Source of the DNA: Wurfbainia villosa
Lineage: Eukaryota > Streptophyta > Magnoliopsida > Zingiberales > Zingiberaceae
Assembly (NCBI GenBank): GCA_025175895.1
Contig: JAKLTH010000217.1
Coordinates: forward strand, 186,001-250,000
DNA: 64,000 nucleotides
Reading direction: 5' to 3'
This document shows positions 11,635 through 22,738 of the stretch, piece by piece. How positions within the stretch are numbered: the first letter of the stretch is position 1; each line of letters begins with the position of its first letter. Below the pieces are notes generated by a model that saw only the letters and a program-made list of their open reading frames with translations, ran no database searches and was not told where the DNA came from. The position numbers were made by a program, and so were the translations under genes.

Positions 11635-11732
11635 ATAGACTACACCATGATTTTTTAAAATGATTTTAAGATGTTTTTGAAAATCTATATTGGATCATGA
11701 TCAATGGGCTCAATGCACATGACTTACACATG
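11635..11732 (-). repeat. Stray copy of B sequence after the G left LTR
   Basis: About 97 bases here (atagactacacc through gacttacacat) are nearly identical to 30097-30193, the B sequence that follows the right LTR of G. A primer site and leader would be expected here instead. The G leader and the N-terminal part of gag are missing at the same place. Confidence 0.9.
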
Positions 11733-12287
11733 ACTAAGTAAGACTGCTCATATGCGCCATCTTATCACGAGCTTTCGTCAGAAGGAGGGTGAGTCCTTAT
11801 TCGAAGCTTGGGATCGCTATAAGGGGCTACTCTACTAATGCCCCCATCACGGACTGGAAAGGTGGCTGGTGATCCACATCTTCTACAATGGGATCGCATA
11901 CGCCATGAAGATGTCCCTGGATTCTGCTGCAGGAGGAGCACTTATGAATAAGACTATAGAGGAAGCAGAAGAGTTGATAGAAGAGATGGACCAAAACCAC
12001 CATCAATGGGCTTCCGAACGTGGTCACCCAGCTCCTGTGTTCGGACGATATGCTGTCAACTTTATTGACCACTTATCAGCAAGGATGGACACGCTTAGCA
12101 GACAGTTCGAATCTTTAAATCCTTCATCTTCATGCACGGCCATTGACTTTGGAGAAGGAGCAGCAGCATATCAGAGGACCACTATGGAGGGCAGGGAACC
12201 TCAGAAGAGCATGTTGATGCGGTTGGGGACTATAATCAAAGGCCCAACAACCCATACTCCAGTACCTACAATCCCGGATGGAGAAAT
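11733..12287 (+). pseudogene. Athila-type gag of element G, first part
   Basis: Reading begins mid-domain with MRHLITSFRQKEGESLFEAW, a stop near 11836, then CPHHGLERW, IHIFYNGIAY, GGALMNKTIEEAEELIEEM and HHQWASER. This matches the F gag at 7306-7665. It continues through a linker toward NPYSSTYNPGWRN, which is split at 12287 by element H and resumes at 21176. The N-terminal third is missing because of the abnormal junction at 11635-11732. Confidence 0.9.
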
Positions 12288-14211
12288 TGAAGTGTTTTGC
12301 TTATCGAGTCCGTGAGGGGAAACTTCGCTTCCCACTTCACCTCGGTAGCTTGTCCATGGCGATCCCTTCGATGTTCCCGGATTAAAAAAATTTAATACTA
12401 GACAAAAGGCATTGCCAAAGCAACCAAGTCATCGTCGTGCTATTCGTTTAGAGAGGTCACTTGAACAAACTAGTTGTTCAAGCGACCATCCTCTATTCTA
12501 CGACTAGCCGCGGAATAGACGATGTTCGGATCACCGGTTTTTGTGTTTATGCTCGGGATCCAAGTATTATTTAGCCATTTACAAATTTATAACATTCTTA
12601 TAATTGAAAAACAAAAACAAGCAACAAACAAAAGAAGAAAGTAGAATAGGTATACCTCTCGATCTTCTAATGTATGACCTTCCTCCTTTTGGACGGTGTG
12701 TGGGCGACGATCCACCAAAAGTCGAAGCTCCTAGATCACAAATCTTCCTTCCTTGCTCTTCCAAAGCAAGAGGAAGAATAGAAACAAGGTTTTTCTCCTC
12801 ACTAGAAACAACCAATAAGGAACTAAAACTATCCTTGCTGCCGGCCAACTAGGTGAAGGAGAAGATGGTGGAAAACAACCAAGACACCAAGGGAAGCCCT
12901 ATATCTTGTTTCCACCACCTAAGGAGAGGGAGAAGGGAGCTTTTGGGTGCCGGCCAAGGGCCTGGAAACTTGCTGGACGCCGGCCACAAGACAAGGAAGA
13001 AGAAAGGAAACCTTGCCTTATTTGGTGCCGCCCTAGCCTCCAAACCCTAACCCTAATCCTAATCCTATCTCAACTAGGATTCCCTTCTCTTGCCGCCCAA
13101 GCCTTGCTCTCTTCACTATATGTTCATGCCAACCCCTTTGACACCCTTTTATAGAGTTAGGGATAAGTCATGAATTAATCTCCTCCATTGGTTCTAGGGA
13201 TTTAATCTCAACCGTCGGATCTAGAGATTTAATCTCAACCGTCGGATCTTAGAGATTTAATCTCTACCAATGGATCTTAGACTTTTGTTTCTATCCATTG
13301 GATCTAAGCATCATGAGGTGTTAATAGGCTACATTAGGGACCATGAGGAGGAGTTGGGTCTTGGCCACCCATGGATCAAGCCCACATAAAGTCCGATCCA
13401 CTAATGATGATCCAATCCACTAAAGGTTCATCATTGATCTACCTCACCAACCCCCATATGATAATATGGGCTCCATATATTATTTGTACATTTTCTCCCC
13501 GTGTTTAAGATCTTGAATGTTCGTCGATTAATTAATTTACTGACCATTAATTAATCAACATCTAACTCCTTGAGCAGTACCACTCAACTTTTTCATCATG
13601 TCGGACCTCGTCCACCTGGAGGGTTTACATGATGAACCTTATGAGCTTCTCAAGGGGACATCATCATCCTAATATATAGGACACGGTTTCCTCCTATAAT
13701 CAACGGCACACCATATAAATAATATCTTCTCCCAACTTACCGAGTCTATCGATTTAATCTATAAATCTCGCCCATTGGTAAATCAAAGAGATGAGTACTA
13801 AGTATATGTGCCCGTTATTATATCGGGATTAAGAGCATGTGCTAAATAATATCTGAGGTCCAATTCGATTTTGTAGTCAGCAATAAATCGAATCACCTCT
13901 AAGTCGGTCCTGCTCAATACACACAAAGTGCACTAGTGTGATTCTATGGTATAGACAAACCAACACCAAATCACACTACAACCATTCCGATGGTTTGTCC
14001 AAAGCCATCTCGGTTGTGAGCCTTTGCTTATACTTTTCAAGGGGCCGATAACATGGTCTCCTGTGTGACACCACACACCATGTTATCTATAATGTAAAGT
14101 ATTAGACAATATTGCATAACCATAAAAATATGCAAACAATGATCATGTGATTCTTATTCCAAAATAAAGATGTTCATACAAAAGATAGACTTTTCAGTAT
14201 ACATCCCTATA
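12288..14211 (-). repeat. 3' LTR of H (1924 bp)
   Basis: It starts TGAAGTGTTTTGC and matches the right LTR over its length, with scattered substitutions and a short indel near 13010-13040. It ends ccctaTA where the partner ends ccctaCA. A short aaccctaaccctaa stretch near 13045 is present in both LTRs. The open frames at 12579-13154 lie wholly in LTR sequence and are not genes. Confidence 0.93.
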
Positions 14212-14244
14212 ATCTCCCACTTATACTAAAAGACTATGCTGTCC

Positions 14245-14805
14245 TCAAAGTGTCATACATCTGATTCCCATTCCCTCCACATGCCTATCAAAATCTCTCG
14301 TCGGAAGGGCCTTAGTGAAAGGATCTGCCAGGTTATCCTCCGATGCAATCTTGACCACAACAACTTCTCCTCTCTTGATGATTTCTCGTATCAGGTGGTA
14401 CTTGCGCTCTATGTGTTTACTAGTCTTATGGGCTCGTGGTTCCTTCGAGTTTGCAACTGCACCACTATTATCACAATAAATTGTGATAGTTCTGGGCAAA
14501 CCAGGAATCACATTCAAGTCCATCAGGAAGTTCCTGAGCCATACAGCTTCTTTGGCCGCCTCAGAGGTCGCCACATACTCAGCTTCCATGGTGGAGTCCG
14601 CCACTCACTTCTGCTTGACACTCCTCCATACAATGGCTCCACCTCCCAAAGTAAACACAAAACCTGAGGTAGACTTACTGTTATCCCTATCAGATTGGAA
14701 GTCGGAATCCGTGTAACCCACAGGGAGTAATTTGTCTGCCCGGTAAACCAGCATATAATCCCTAGTCCTTCTCAGAACTTCAATATATGCTTTACCGCAG
14801 TCCAA
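14245..14805 (-). pseudogene. Copia RNase H domain of H
   Basis: Two abutting minus-strand frames (14805-14605 and 14604-14245) give a copia RNase H. The motifs are YTDSDFQSDRDNSKSTSGFVF (Asp of the active site), MEAEYVATSEAAKEAVWLR (Glu), YCDNSGAV (Asp) and TKHIERKYHLIRE with ADPFTKALP at the end. A stop between KQK and MADST (14605) breaks the domain. RNase H removes the RNA strand during reverse transcription. Confidence 0.92.
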
Positions 14806-15540
14806 TGTCCCTGTCCTAGATTACTCTGATATCTGCTGATCATGCCCACGGTAAAACAGATATCTGGTCTCGTACAGAGCATCGCATACATGAGGCTTCC
14901 TACCACCGAAGCATAAGGAACTGCCTTCATCCCCTTTATCTCCTCAGATGTTCTAGGACACACCTCCTTAGATAAAGGAACTCCATGCCTGAAAGGTAGA
15001 AAACCTTTCTTAGAGTTTTGCATGCTAAAACGATCCATTATCGTGTCTATGTATGAAGCTTGGCATAAGCACAACATCATTTTCCTGCGATCCCTTATAA
15101 CCTTGATCCCAAGGATGTGTCCCACCTCTCCCAAGTCCTTCATATTAAATTGTTTAGACAACCATACCCTTACGCCCAATAACACTTTGATATTGTTGCC
15201 AATCACCAAAATGTTATCTACGTATAGTACAAGAAATACCACTACGTTTCTGTCACATCTCTTGTATACACAAGACTCATCTGGACTTTGAATAAATCCA
15301 TAAGACTGGATCACCTCATTAAAGCGGATGTTCCAAGACTTAAGCTTGCTTCAATCCATAAATGGATCGATTGCTTACATACAAGATGCTCTTGCCCTTA
15401 GCAATGAATCCTCCGTTGCTTCATGTAGATGTTTTCCTCAAGACTTCCATTAAGGAAAGCTGTCTTGACATCCATCTGCCACACCTCATAATCCATATGA
15501 GCTGTTATGCATAAGAGAATCCGGATAGACTTAAGCATGG
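14772..15540 (-). pseudogene. Copia reverse transcriptase of H
   Basis: The open part (15314-14772) has ESCVYKR, VVFLVLYVDN, DLGEVGHILGIKV and PYASVVGSLMYAMLCTRPDI. The catalytic YVDD box reads YVDN here, so the second Asp is lost. Upstream, 15480-15410 in a different frame has QMDVKTAFLNGSLEENIYM, the conserved block before the active site. At least two frameshifts lie in 15315-15540. Confidence 0.9.
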
Positions 15541-16531
15541 CTACCGGTGAAAAGGTCTCCTCATAATCGATAATTCTTTCCGAGTATACCCTTCAGAATA
15601 AGCCTCACTTTGAAGGTCTCAACCTTCCCATCTATTTCTCTCTCTTGTAGATCCACTTGCATCCAATGGTTTTTACACCATCGGGTTGTTCTACTAGCTC
15701 CTGACTGATTTGAATCCATAGATTCAATCTCAAAGATTCATTGCACTTTGCCAAGATATTGCATCTTTATCTTGGATTGCCTCATATATGTCCAGGGGAT
15801 CGTTCATGTCTCAGTGACCAAATCAAGATTCTCCCAAGAACATGAATCTATCAGTCGTCTCACAACCCTCCCACTACGATGAGGTATCACCTGGTATCCT
15901 CCGTGACACGCTGCATGCTGACATGTGGTATATCCTCTTGTACTGGTGGTACTAAAGAAGTGACTTCTCCTTTTAATTCTTCCAGAACAATTTTACTCTT
16001 GGGCTTATGGTTCATCACATAGTCTTCCTCTAGAAATCTGGCATTCGTGCTAACGATCACCCTCTGATATCTAGGACTATAAAACAATCCACCCTTCATT
16101 CCTCTTGGATAGCCAACGAACAAGCGCACTTCTGTACGAGGTTCTAACTTACCAGCATCTGCCTTCAGCACATGTGCTGGACTCCCCCATATCCGAACAT
16201 GTCTTAGACTAGACTTTTACCCAATCCACAACTCTGTGGGAGTAGAAGGCACTGATTTAGATGGAACCAAGTTCAGAATGTACATCGCTGTATCTAGAGC
16301 ATATCCCCAGAACAAATCTGGCAAGTCAGAATAACTCATCATCGATCTAACCATTTCCATAAGAGTCCTATTCCTTCGCTCTACTACACCATTCTACTGG
16401 GGTGTGCCAGGTGCAGTCAATTGGGATTGAATCCCAACCTCTGATAAGTAGTTCCTAAACTCTCCTAAGAGGTACTCACCACCACGATCAGATCGTAGTA
16501 TCATCCATATCTTGAATAATCATCTATGAAA

Positions 16532-16727
16532 TGTTGGGAGTATGGGGAATACAATCAAAGTCCCACATTGGTAAGACATGGAAAAGATCATGTGCTTATA
16601 AGAAAAAAGATATCTCCATTGGCATGAGGCCTTTTGGGTAAAGCCCAAAAATAAAACCATGAGGGCTTAGACCCAAAGTGGACAATATCATGCCATTGTG
16701 GAGATATGGAGCTTATAAGCACTAACA
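16532..16727 (+). repeat. 5' LTR of the TRIM
   Basis: It is 196 bp, starting TGTTGGGAGTATGG and ending GCACTAACA, with aagtcccacattgg near its start. This text is common in TRIM LTRs of flowering plants. Confidence 0.95.
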
Positions 16728-16965
16728 ATTGGTATCAGAGCCATGGTCCATGTCAAGCCATGAACCTCCAACGAAGGAAGTTGAGCTCCCACGTCCGGAT
16801 CAAGAGAACCAGACATCAGGAAGGAAGTCTAGTTGGGTCGGGGGGACCGAACAACTGGCAGGAAGTCCTGGTGGGTTGAAGATCGGACATCAAGCAGAGA
16901 AAATCCTTCGAGGAGGGATAGGCTTGAGGGGGGGCCCAATGTGGTCCTTCGTTTGAGGGGTGGAT

Positions 16966-17163
16966 TGTTGGGAGTATGGGGAATACAATCAAAGTCCCAC
17001 ATTGGTAAGACATGGAAAAGATCATGTGCTTATAAGAAAAAAGATATCTCCATTGGCATGAGGCCTTTTGGGTAAAGCCCAAAAATAAAACCATGAGGGC
17101 TTAGACCCAAAGTGGACAATATCATGCCATTGTGGAGATATGTGGAGCTTATAAGCACTAACA
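16966..17163 (+). repeat. 3' LTR of the TRIM
   Basis: It is 198 bp, the same as the first LTR but for a two-base insertion close to its 3' end. The near identity implies a recent insertion compared with the decayed integrase that hosts it. Confidence 0.95.
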
Positions 17164-17407
17164 TGAAAGAGGCTAAATATTCAAGACCACCTCTTGCCTA
17201 GATAGTCATAGGACCACTCAAATCAGAATGAATCATTTCTAACACATCTTTGGCTCTATACCCCTTGGCCTTAAAAGGACTCTTGGTCATCTTACCCTCC
17301 AAGCAAGATTCACAGGTTGGGAGATCCTCCACCACTAATGAACCCAAAGGTCCATCAGCTATCAACCTTTGAATTCTGCTTAGGTTAATATGACCAAGCC
17401 TAAGATG

Positions 17408-17880
17408 TCAAAGATATGTTTGGTTCATCTTTGAAGGTTCTTTTCTCTTATAGGAATTAGAAGATGAGTTATTAACTTCAATTTGCATCGTGGGAGGTTT
17501 TGGTTCAAGTGTGTATAAATTTCCTATCAATGTACCTGAACAGATATTCTCCCTATTCCTTTTTATAACAATTCTGTCATTAAAAGAAATAGAATATCCA
17601 TCCATAAACAATTTAGAAACTGAAAATAAATTCTTTTTAAATAAAGGTACATAAAGGGAATTTTCCAGAACCAAAGTTTTTATTTTTCTCAAAAGATAAA
17701 TAAAACTTCTCCCACTGTAATAGCCGCCACCTTCATGGCATTGCCCAAGTAAATGGTAATCTCCCCTTTAGCTTGTCGTCGGGTTTCCTGGAACCCCTGC
17801 AAAGTGTTGCAGACATGATTAGTGGCTCCCGTATCTACACACCAAGTGCCGATAGATATCACCGCTAATCATGTTTCAAC
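17408..17880 (-). pseudogene. Copia protease and pre-integrase region of H
   Basis: The open frame 17692-17408 has LENSLYVPLFKKNLFSVSKL and SGTLIGNLYTLEP, the segment between protease and the zinc-binding part of integrase. Just upstream (17880-17800), in another frame, the DTGAT-like protease text W-C-V-D-T-G-A-T is recognisable. The frame is broken near 17700. Confidence 0.8.
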
Positions 17881-17907
17881 GACTAGACCAAAGGATATAC
17901 CTTTGTT

Positions 17908-18108
17908 CTACTTTGGATTGGGACAGTCCTTCTTCCAATGTCCATCCTGCTTGCAAGTGAAGTACTTGTCTTTCGACTTCTTCACTCCTCCCTGAGATCC
18001 TCCCACCACCTTTGCTCCACCTTGTTTCTCCTTCTTCTTGCCTTTCGGCTTAGAAGTAGAAACCTTTTTGAGCAACCATGGCTTGAGGACACTCTTCGAA
18101 GAGTGCAT
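17908..18108 (-). pseudogene. Gag zinc knuckle fragment of H
   Basis: The frame ends in FTCKQDGHWKKDCPNPK, a CX2CX4HX4C knuckle in which the first Cys has become Phe. A lysine-rich stretch (KPKGKKKEKQGG) precedes it. This is the RNA-binding end of a copia gag. The capsid part of gag upstream of 18108 is not recognisable. Confidence 0.85.
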
Positions 18109-19259
18109 ACTTGTACTCCTCAGCAGTTAAGACAATATCTAGATTCTTTTCCAATCAACATAATTTGGGTACAGTGAACTTATTTTCCTTTAGTATCACA
18201 ACAAGTAGACTGAAGGTCATTTATGAAAATCCTAAGAATCACATAGATCATTCCTGTAGATTTCAAAAAATTATTGATTCCTCAAATAATAAAATTTCAA
18301 AATCAACCAACACCTCAAAACACCGAGAATATCGTATGCCACGATAGTGTGGACGTATACGAATTCTACATTTGTAAGAGGAGGTTTTACCCATTAATTT
18401 TACTATCTTGTCAACCTAACTTTTTGACAAGTAAAATCAATAGTTGGTTTCTCTTCGGCCCTACAAATAAAAGCAGTGACTCCGATGGGGAGGATACTTA
18501 TATTTGTATCTAAGTGTTCACCATTACTTGGTACCAAGGTAATTATCTCGGGTTATGTGCCTTACGATGGGGAAGTACACACGCTCCTTAATAATTTCCT
18601 ATAACCATATTCGACCTTGTGATCCGCAAACAAACCCATCCGATGGGGAGGAAGGCACTCAGAGCCGACGTGCAAGTTTGTTTGCATCACTTGTCAAATC
18701 GTAATGGAGGCCGCGGGAATTTATATAAATATCCCTCTCCCACTTAGTAATTTGAAGTTGAGGAATTTTCCTAGCCTACGACATGCATATCAAACAAAAA
18801 TCAATAAATATGAAAAATAAATTATTTTCCAACTATTATGGCTTTTGTCTTTAATATGACTCCCGTCGCATCGCCATCTCGTCCGCTCCTCCTACGCTAC
18901 AAGCCTCCGGAGATCCAAGCCGAGACTAAAACCTATTTTAATTTACATCCATTGATCCTATACTCCACGAGGGAGTGTACATGAAATCTAGATCGAAAGT
19001 AAAATAAAATAAAGAGTGGATAAACAATGTCATATCTAATTTACAAAAATTAAATACTAGTCTCGTCAACCCCGAGGATTCAACAAAATAAACATTTACA
19101 CACATACAATCACATACACACATATGGCCATAATAGTCGGATCTTATGCCTGCAACCAAAGACTTAAACTACGCATATCCTACTATTATTTGACACATAT
19201 AATATATGAAAAAGTGCATAAAAATTAACCGAATCTTAAACACACAAAACCGGAAACCT
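18109..19259 (-). other. H leader and lost gag region
   Basis: No conserved gag capsid text could be read here in any minus-strand frame. Small repeats (ccgatggggagg) occur at 18483, 18568 and 18639. Given its place between the primer site and the zinc knuckle, this should hold leader and gag. It may have been replaced or deleted. Confidence 0.5.
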
Positions 19260-19274
19260 GGCTCTGATACCAAT

Positions 19275-21175
19275 TGAAGGGTTTTGCTTATCGAGTCCGT
19301 GAGGGGAAACTTCGCTTCCCACTTCACCTCGGTAGCTTGTCCATGGCGATCCCTTCGATGTCCCCGGATTAAAAAATTTTAATCCTAGACAAAAGGGATT
19401 GCCAAAGCAACCAAGTCATCGTCGTGCTATTCGTTTAGAGAGGTCACTTGAACAAACTAGTTGTTCAAGCGACCATCCTCTATTCTACGACTAGCCGCGG
19501 AATAGACGATGTCCGAATCGCCAGTTTTTATGTTTATGCTCGGGATATAAGTATTATTTAGCCATTTATAGATTTATAACATGCTTATAATTGAAAAACA
19601 AAAACAAACAACAAATAAAAGAAGAAAGTAGAATAGGTATACCTCTCGATCTTCTAATGTATGACCTTCCTCCTTTTGGACATCGTGTGGGCGACGATCC
19701 ACCAAAAGTCGAAGCTCCTAGATCACAAATCTTCCTTCCTTGCTCTTCCAAAGCAAGAGGAAGAATAGAAGCAAGGTTTTTCTCCTCACTAGAAACAACC
19801 AACAAGGAACTAAAATTATCCTTGCCGCCGGCCAACTAGGTGAAGGAGAAGATGGTGGAAAACAACCAAGACACCAAGGGAAGCCCTATATCTTGTTTCC
19901 ACCACCTAAGGAGAGGGAGAAGGGAGCTTTTGGGCGCCGGACAAAGGCTGTGAAGGGCCTAGAAACTTTCTGGATGCCGGCCACAAGACAAGGAAGAAGA
20001 AAGGAAAACCCTAACCCTAATCCTAATCCTATCTCAACTAGGATTACCTTCTCTTGCCGCCCAAGCCTTGCTCTCTTCAATATATGTTCACGCCAACCCC
20101 TTTGACACCCTTTTATAGAGTTAGGGATAAGTCATGAATTAATCTCCTCCATTGGTTCTAGGGATTTAATCTCAACCGTCGGATCTAGAGATTTAATCTC
20201 AACCGTCGGATCTTAGAGATTTAATCTCTACCAATGGATCTTAGACTTTTGTTTCTATCCATTGGATCTAAGCATAATGAGGTGTTAATAGGCTACATTA
20301 GGGACCATGAGGAGGAGTTGGGTCTTGGCCACCCATCGATCAAGCCCACATAAAGTCCGATCCACTAATGATGATCCAATCCACTAAAGGTTCATCATTG
20401 ATCTACCTCACTAACCCCCATATGATAATATGGGCTCCATATATTATTTGTACATTTTCTTCCCGTGTTTAAGATCTCGAATGTCTATCGATTAATTAAT
20501 TTACTGACCATTAATTAATCAACATCTAACTCCTTGAGTAGTACCACTCAACCTTTTCATCATGCCGGACCTAGTCCACCTGCAGGGTTTACATGATGAA
20601 CCTTATGAGCTCCTCAAGGGGACATCATCATCCTAATATATAGGACACGGTTTCCTCCTATAATCAACGGCACACCATATAAATAATATCTTCTCCCAAC
20701 TTATCGAGTCTATCGATTTAATCTATAAATCTCGCCCATTGGTAAATCAAAGAGATGAGTACTAAGTATATGTGCCCATTATTATATCAAGATTAAGAGC
20801 ATGTACTAAATAATATCTGAGGTCCGATTTGATTTTGTAGTCAGCAATAAATCAAATCACCTCTAAGTCGGTCCTGCTCAATACACACAAAGTGCACTAG
20901 TGTGATTCTATGGTCAAGACAAACCAACACCAAATCACACTACAACCATTCTGATGGTTTGTCCAAAGTCATCTCGGTTGTGAGCCTTTGCTTATACTTT
21001 TCAAGGGGCCGATAACATGGTCTCCTGTGTGACACCACACACCATGTTATCTACAATGTAAAGTATTAGATAATATTGCATAACCATAAAAATATGCAAA
21101 CAATGATCATGTGATTCTTATTCCAAAATAAAGATGTTCATACAAAAGATAGACTTTTCAGTATACATCCCTACA
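19275..21175 (-). repeat. 5' LTR of H (1901 bp)
   Basis: It starts TGAAGGGTTTTGC, ends ccctaCA, and aligns with 12288-14211. It carries a deletion near 20007 that is filled in the partner (about 13010-13045). The primer site follows on the minus strand at 19260-19272. Confidence 0.93.
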
Positions 21176-21560
21176 GAAATCACCTGAATTTCTCCTATAA
21201 GAATAACTCGGGAAACTTCCAACCATCAGGAGGGTATGGGCAGCAGCAGGGCAATGGTCAGCAACCACAGAAGTTCAGACTGGAACTGATGATGGAAGAC
21301 TTCATTGCTACCCAAACTAAGGCCAATGAGGAATTTCGTCGCCAACATCAGAAATCTGAACAATCACTTAGAGACTTGAAGGCCACCGTTGACGGCCTTG
21401 CAAGTCACACAAGGATGTTGTAGACACAAGTGGCCCAGATAGCCCAAACCGTGTCGCAAACTATGAAGAGCTCTCCGTCATTACCCGAGCGGAGTCAAGC
21501 TAAAGAGGAAGGAGTGGGGTAGAGTAGCAAATTAGCCAAGGGGTGTGCATCCATGATTTA
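21176..21560 (+). pseudogene. Athila-type gag of G, second part
   Basis: Reading resumes after H with HLNFSYKNNSGNFQPSGGYG, a Q/G-rich stretch, and MMEDFIATQTKANEEFRRQ followed by a heptad-like helix (SLRDLKATVDGLASHTRM, stop, TQVAQIAQTV). This is the gag C-terminal half that F carries at 6830-7130. A TAG stop is at about 21421. Confidence 0.85.
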
Positions 21561-21678
21561 CACCTTACCTGACCAAGCTGAAATTTAAGACAATATTCCA
21601 CCACAACCTGAGGACCCCAGTGAATTTGTTATCCCCTACTCGATTTTTGGGGAAAGCTTCGATGAAGCACTGTGTGAC

Positions 21679-21951
21679 TTGGGGTCATCAGTAAGTGTGA
21701 TGCCCTATGCATACTATCTAAAGATGGGACTGAATGGGCTTCAACTAGCGAATCTTGGTATTTGTATGGGGGATGACTCTGTTAAGGAACCCGTCGACTT
21801 GCTAGCACACGTGCATGTGGTTGTCGAGAATTTCGTGATACCCATGGACTTCATCATACTAGACACAGAACCCAATCCCCAGAATCCCATCATTTTAGGA
21901 AGGCCTTTTTTGGCAACTGCGAGAGCATGCATAGATATTAAGGCACACTAG
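21679..21951 (+). pseudogene. Aspartic protease of G
   Basis: DLGSSVSVMPYAY, with the active-site Asp just before the annotated start (CDLGSS), and IILGRPFLATARACIDI mark a retropepsin-like domain. Spacing of the two motifs is normal. The frame ends in a stop at 21952 and no RT, RNase H or integrase follows; instead the 3' region starts at about 22100. F has the same order, so loss of the rest of pol is probably a trait of the family. Confidence 0.88.
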
Positions 21952-22099
21952 ATCTCCCTAGAGGTAGATGGGGAGATCATCCTTTTCAGCCTTTCAGAGT
22001 GTAGAGCCTCATACCTAGATGGCTTCACTTTCAGCAGGTTAAAGCTGAGCCCCCAGATGAAGATCCTGAGACAAATGGATGGAGGTTCACTGAACCTCC

Positions 22100-22738
22100 G
22101 GAGCCAAGTTGATAATGGAGTGCGGTCGAGCTAAACGACCTTAAACAAAGCGCTTCTTGGGAGACAACCCAAGTTTACTTTTTAGATTTCGCTTTGATTG
22201 TATTGCATGCATTTAGTTAATTTGAACTTTGATTTTCATTTCATTTAGCATTAGAACTAGAAAAGAACTTTGCTAGATAAAAATAAAATCCATATTAGCT
22301 TACAGGCGAGGCGTATAAGGAAATTCGGACCATGGTGTAAAAAGGGGAGAAGAAAGGGAACACACGGCCTAGCCTTGTGTTTTCCCACGGTCGTGCCCGA
22401 CCAACCCGAGGCACACACGACCTGGCCATGTGTTTTCACATGGTTGTGTCATTCAAGGGTTAAGTAGGGCGAGCCGTGTGTTTTCGCCCCATTTGCATCG
22501 TGTGCTTCGATTTCTCTTGCCCTAGCCATGTGGTTTCTTCTTCCCCACCACCTAGAAGCTTTTTTAACCTTCAAGGAAGCCAGAAGAAGCAAGGATGAGG
22601 AGGACCAACCATGTGGCACCTCGATCCGGTGCTTCGTAGCGACGAGCAAGGAGAACCAATGCTCCTCAAGCTCCGGAGGAAGGTAACGCTCTACCAACCC
22701 TTCTTTTTCACAATAATGAACATAGAGATAGATATAAT
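22100..22738 (+). other. G spacer between protease and 3' open frame
   Basis: It holds the gcgcttcttggga block shared with F, then a run of acacggcc/gccatgtg/cacatgg motifs at 22355-22480 like those in the G LTR, and then a purine-rich stretch. No open frame with known motifs is present. The motif run may be an internal promoter or just a repeat of LTR text. Confidence 0.6.

Larger units (their letters stand above)
16532..17163 (+). mobile_element. TRIM (miniature LTR retrotransposon) in the H integrase
   Basis: It is 632 bp long with LTRs at 16532-16727 and 16966-17163. TGAAA flanks it at 16527-16531 and 17164-17168. After the first LTR comes TGGTATCAGAGCC (16730-16742), a Met-tRNA primer site, and before the second LTR a PPT-like gtttgaggggtggat (16950-16964). 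The LTRs read identically except that the second has two extra bases (tg) near 17142. It encodes nothing; the open frames here are by chance. TRIMs rely on other elements for enzymes. Confidence 0.95.
15887..17230 (-). pseudogene. Copia integrase of H, split by the TRIM
   Basis: The C-terminal part (16171-15887) has VRLFVGYPRGMKGGLFYSP. Before it, 16500-16200 reads as LRSDRGGEY, GTPQ-stop-NGVVERRNRT and W.YALD, that is, the core with its catalytic Glu region. The TRIM sits at 16532-17163, and the core resumes at 17164. CAG has become TAG within the PQQNG-type motif. Integrase inserts the cDNA into the nuclear genome; this copy cannot. Confidence 0.88.
12288..21175 (-). mobile_element. Element H: Ty1/copia retrotransposon, hosting a TRIM
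   Basis: GAAAT flanks both ends (12283-12287 and 21176-21180), a perfect 5-bp duplication. The LTRs are 12288-14211 and 19275-21175. The primer site complement ggctctgatacca is at 19260-19272, and the PPT complement aatctcccactt is at 14211-14222. The coding order on the minus strand is gag knuckle, protease/pre-integrase, integrase, RT, RNase H, which is the copia order. All parts carry stops or frameshifts. RNase H wording (KYHLIREII.RGEV, MGIRCM) suggests the Tork/TAR side of copia. Confidence 0.95.

Noticed and set aside
13045..13075. Telomere-like ccctaaccctaatcc text, also near 20011
   Set aside because: Only about two true units are present, in both H LTRs, so it is LTR sequence and not an interstitial telomere.
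12579..13154. Paired open frames on both strands, repeated almost unchanged at 19566-20105
   Set aside because: They lie within the two LTRs of H. Their similarity comes from being LTR copies, not from being a gene pair.
16729..17094. Short open frames inside the TRIM
   Set aside because: They span the primer site and LTR edges of a miniature non-coding element.
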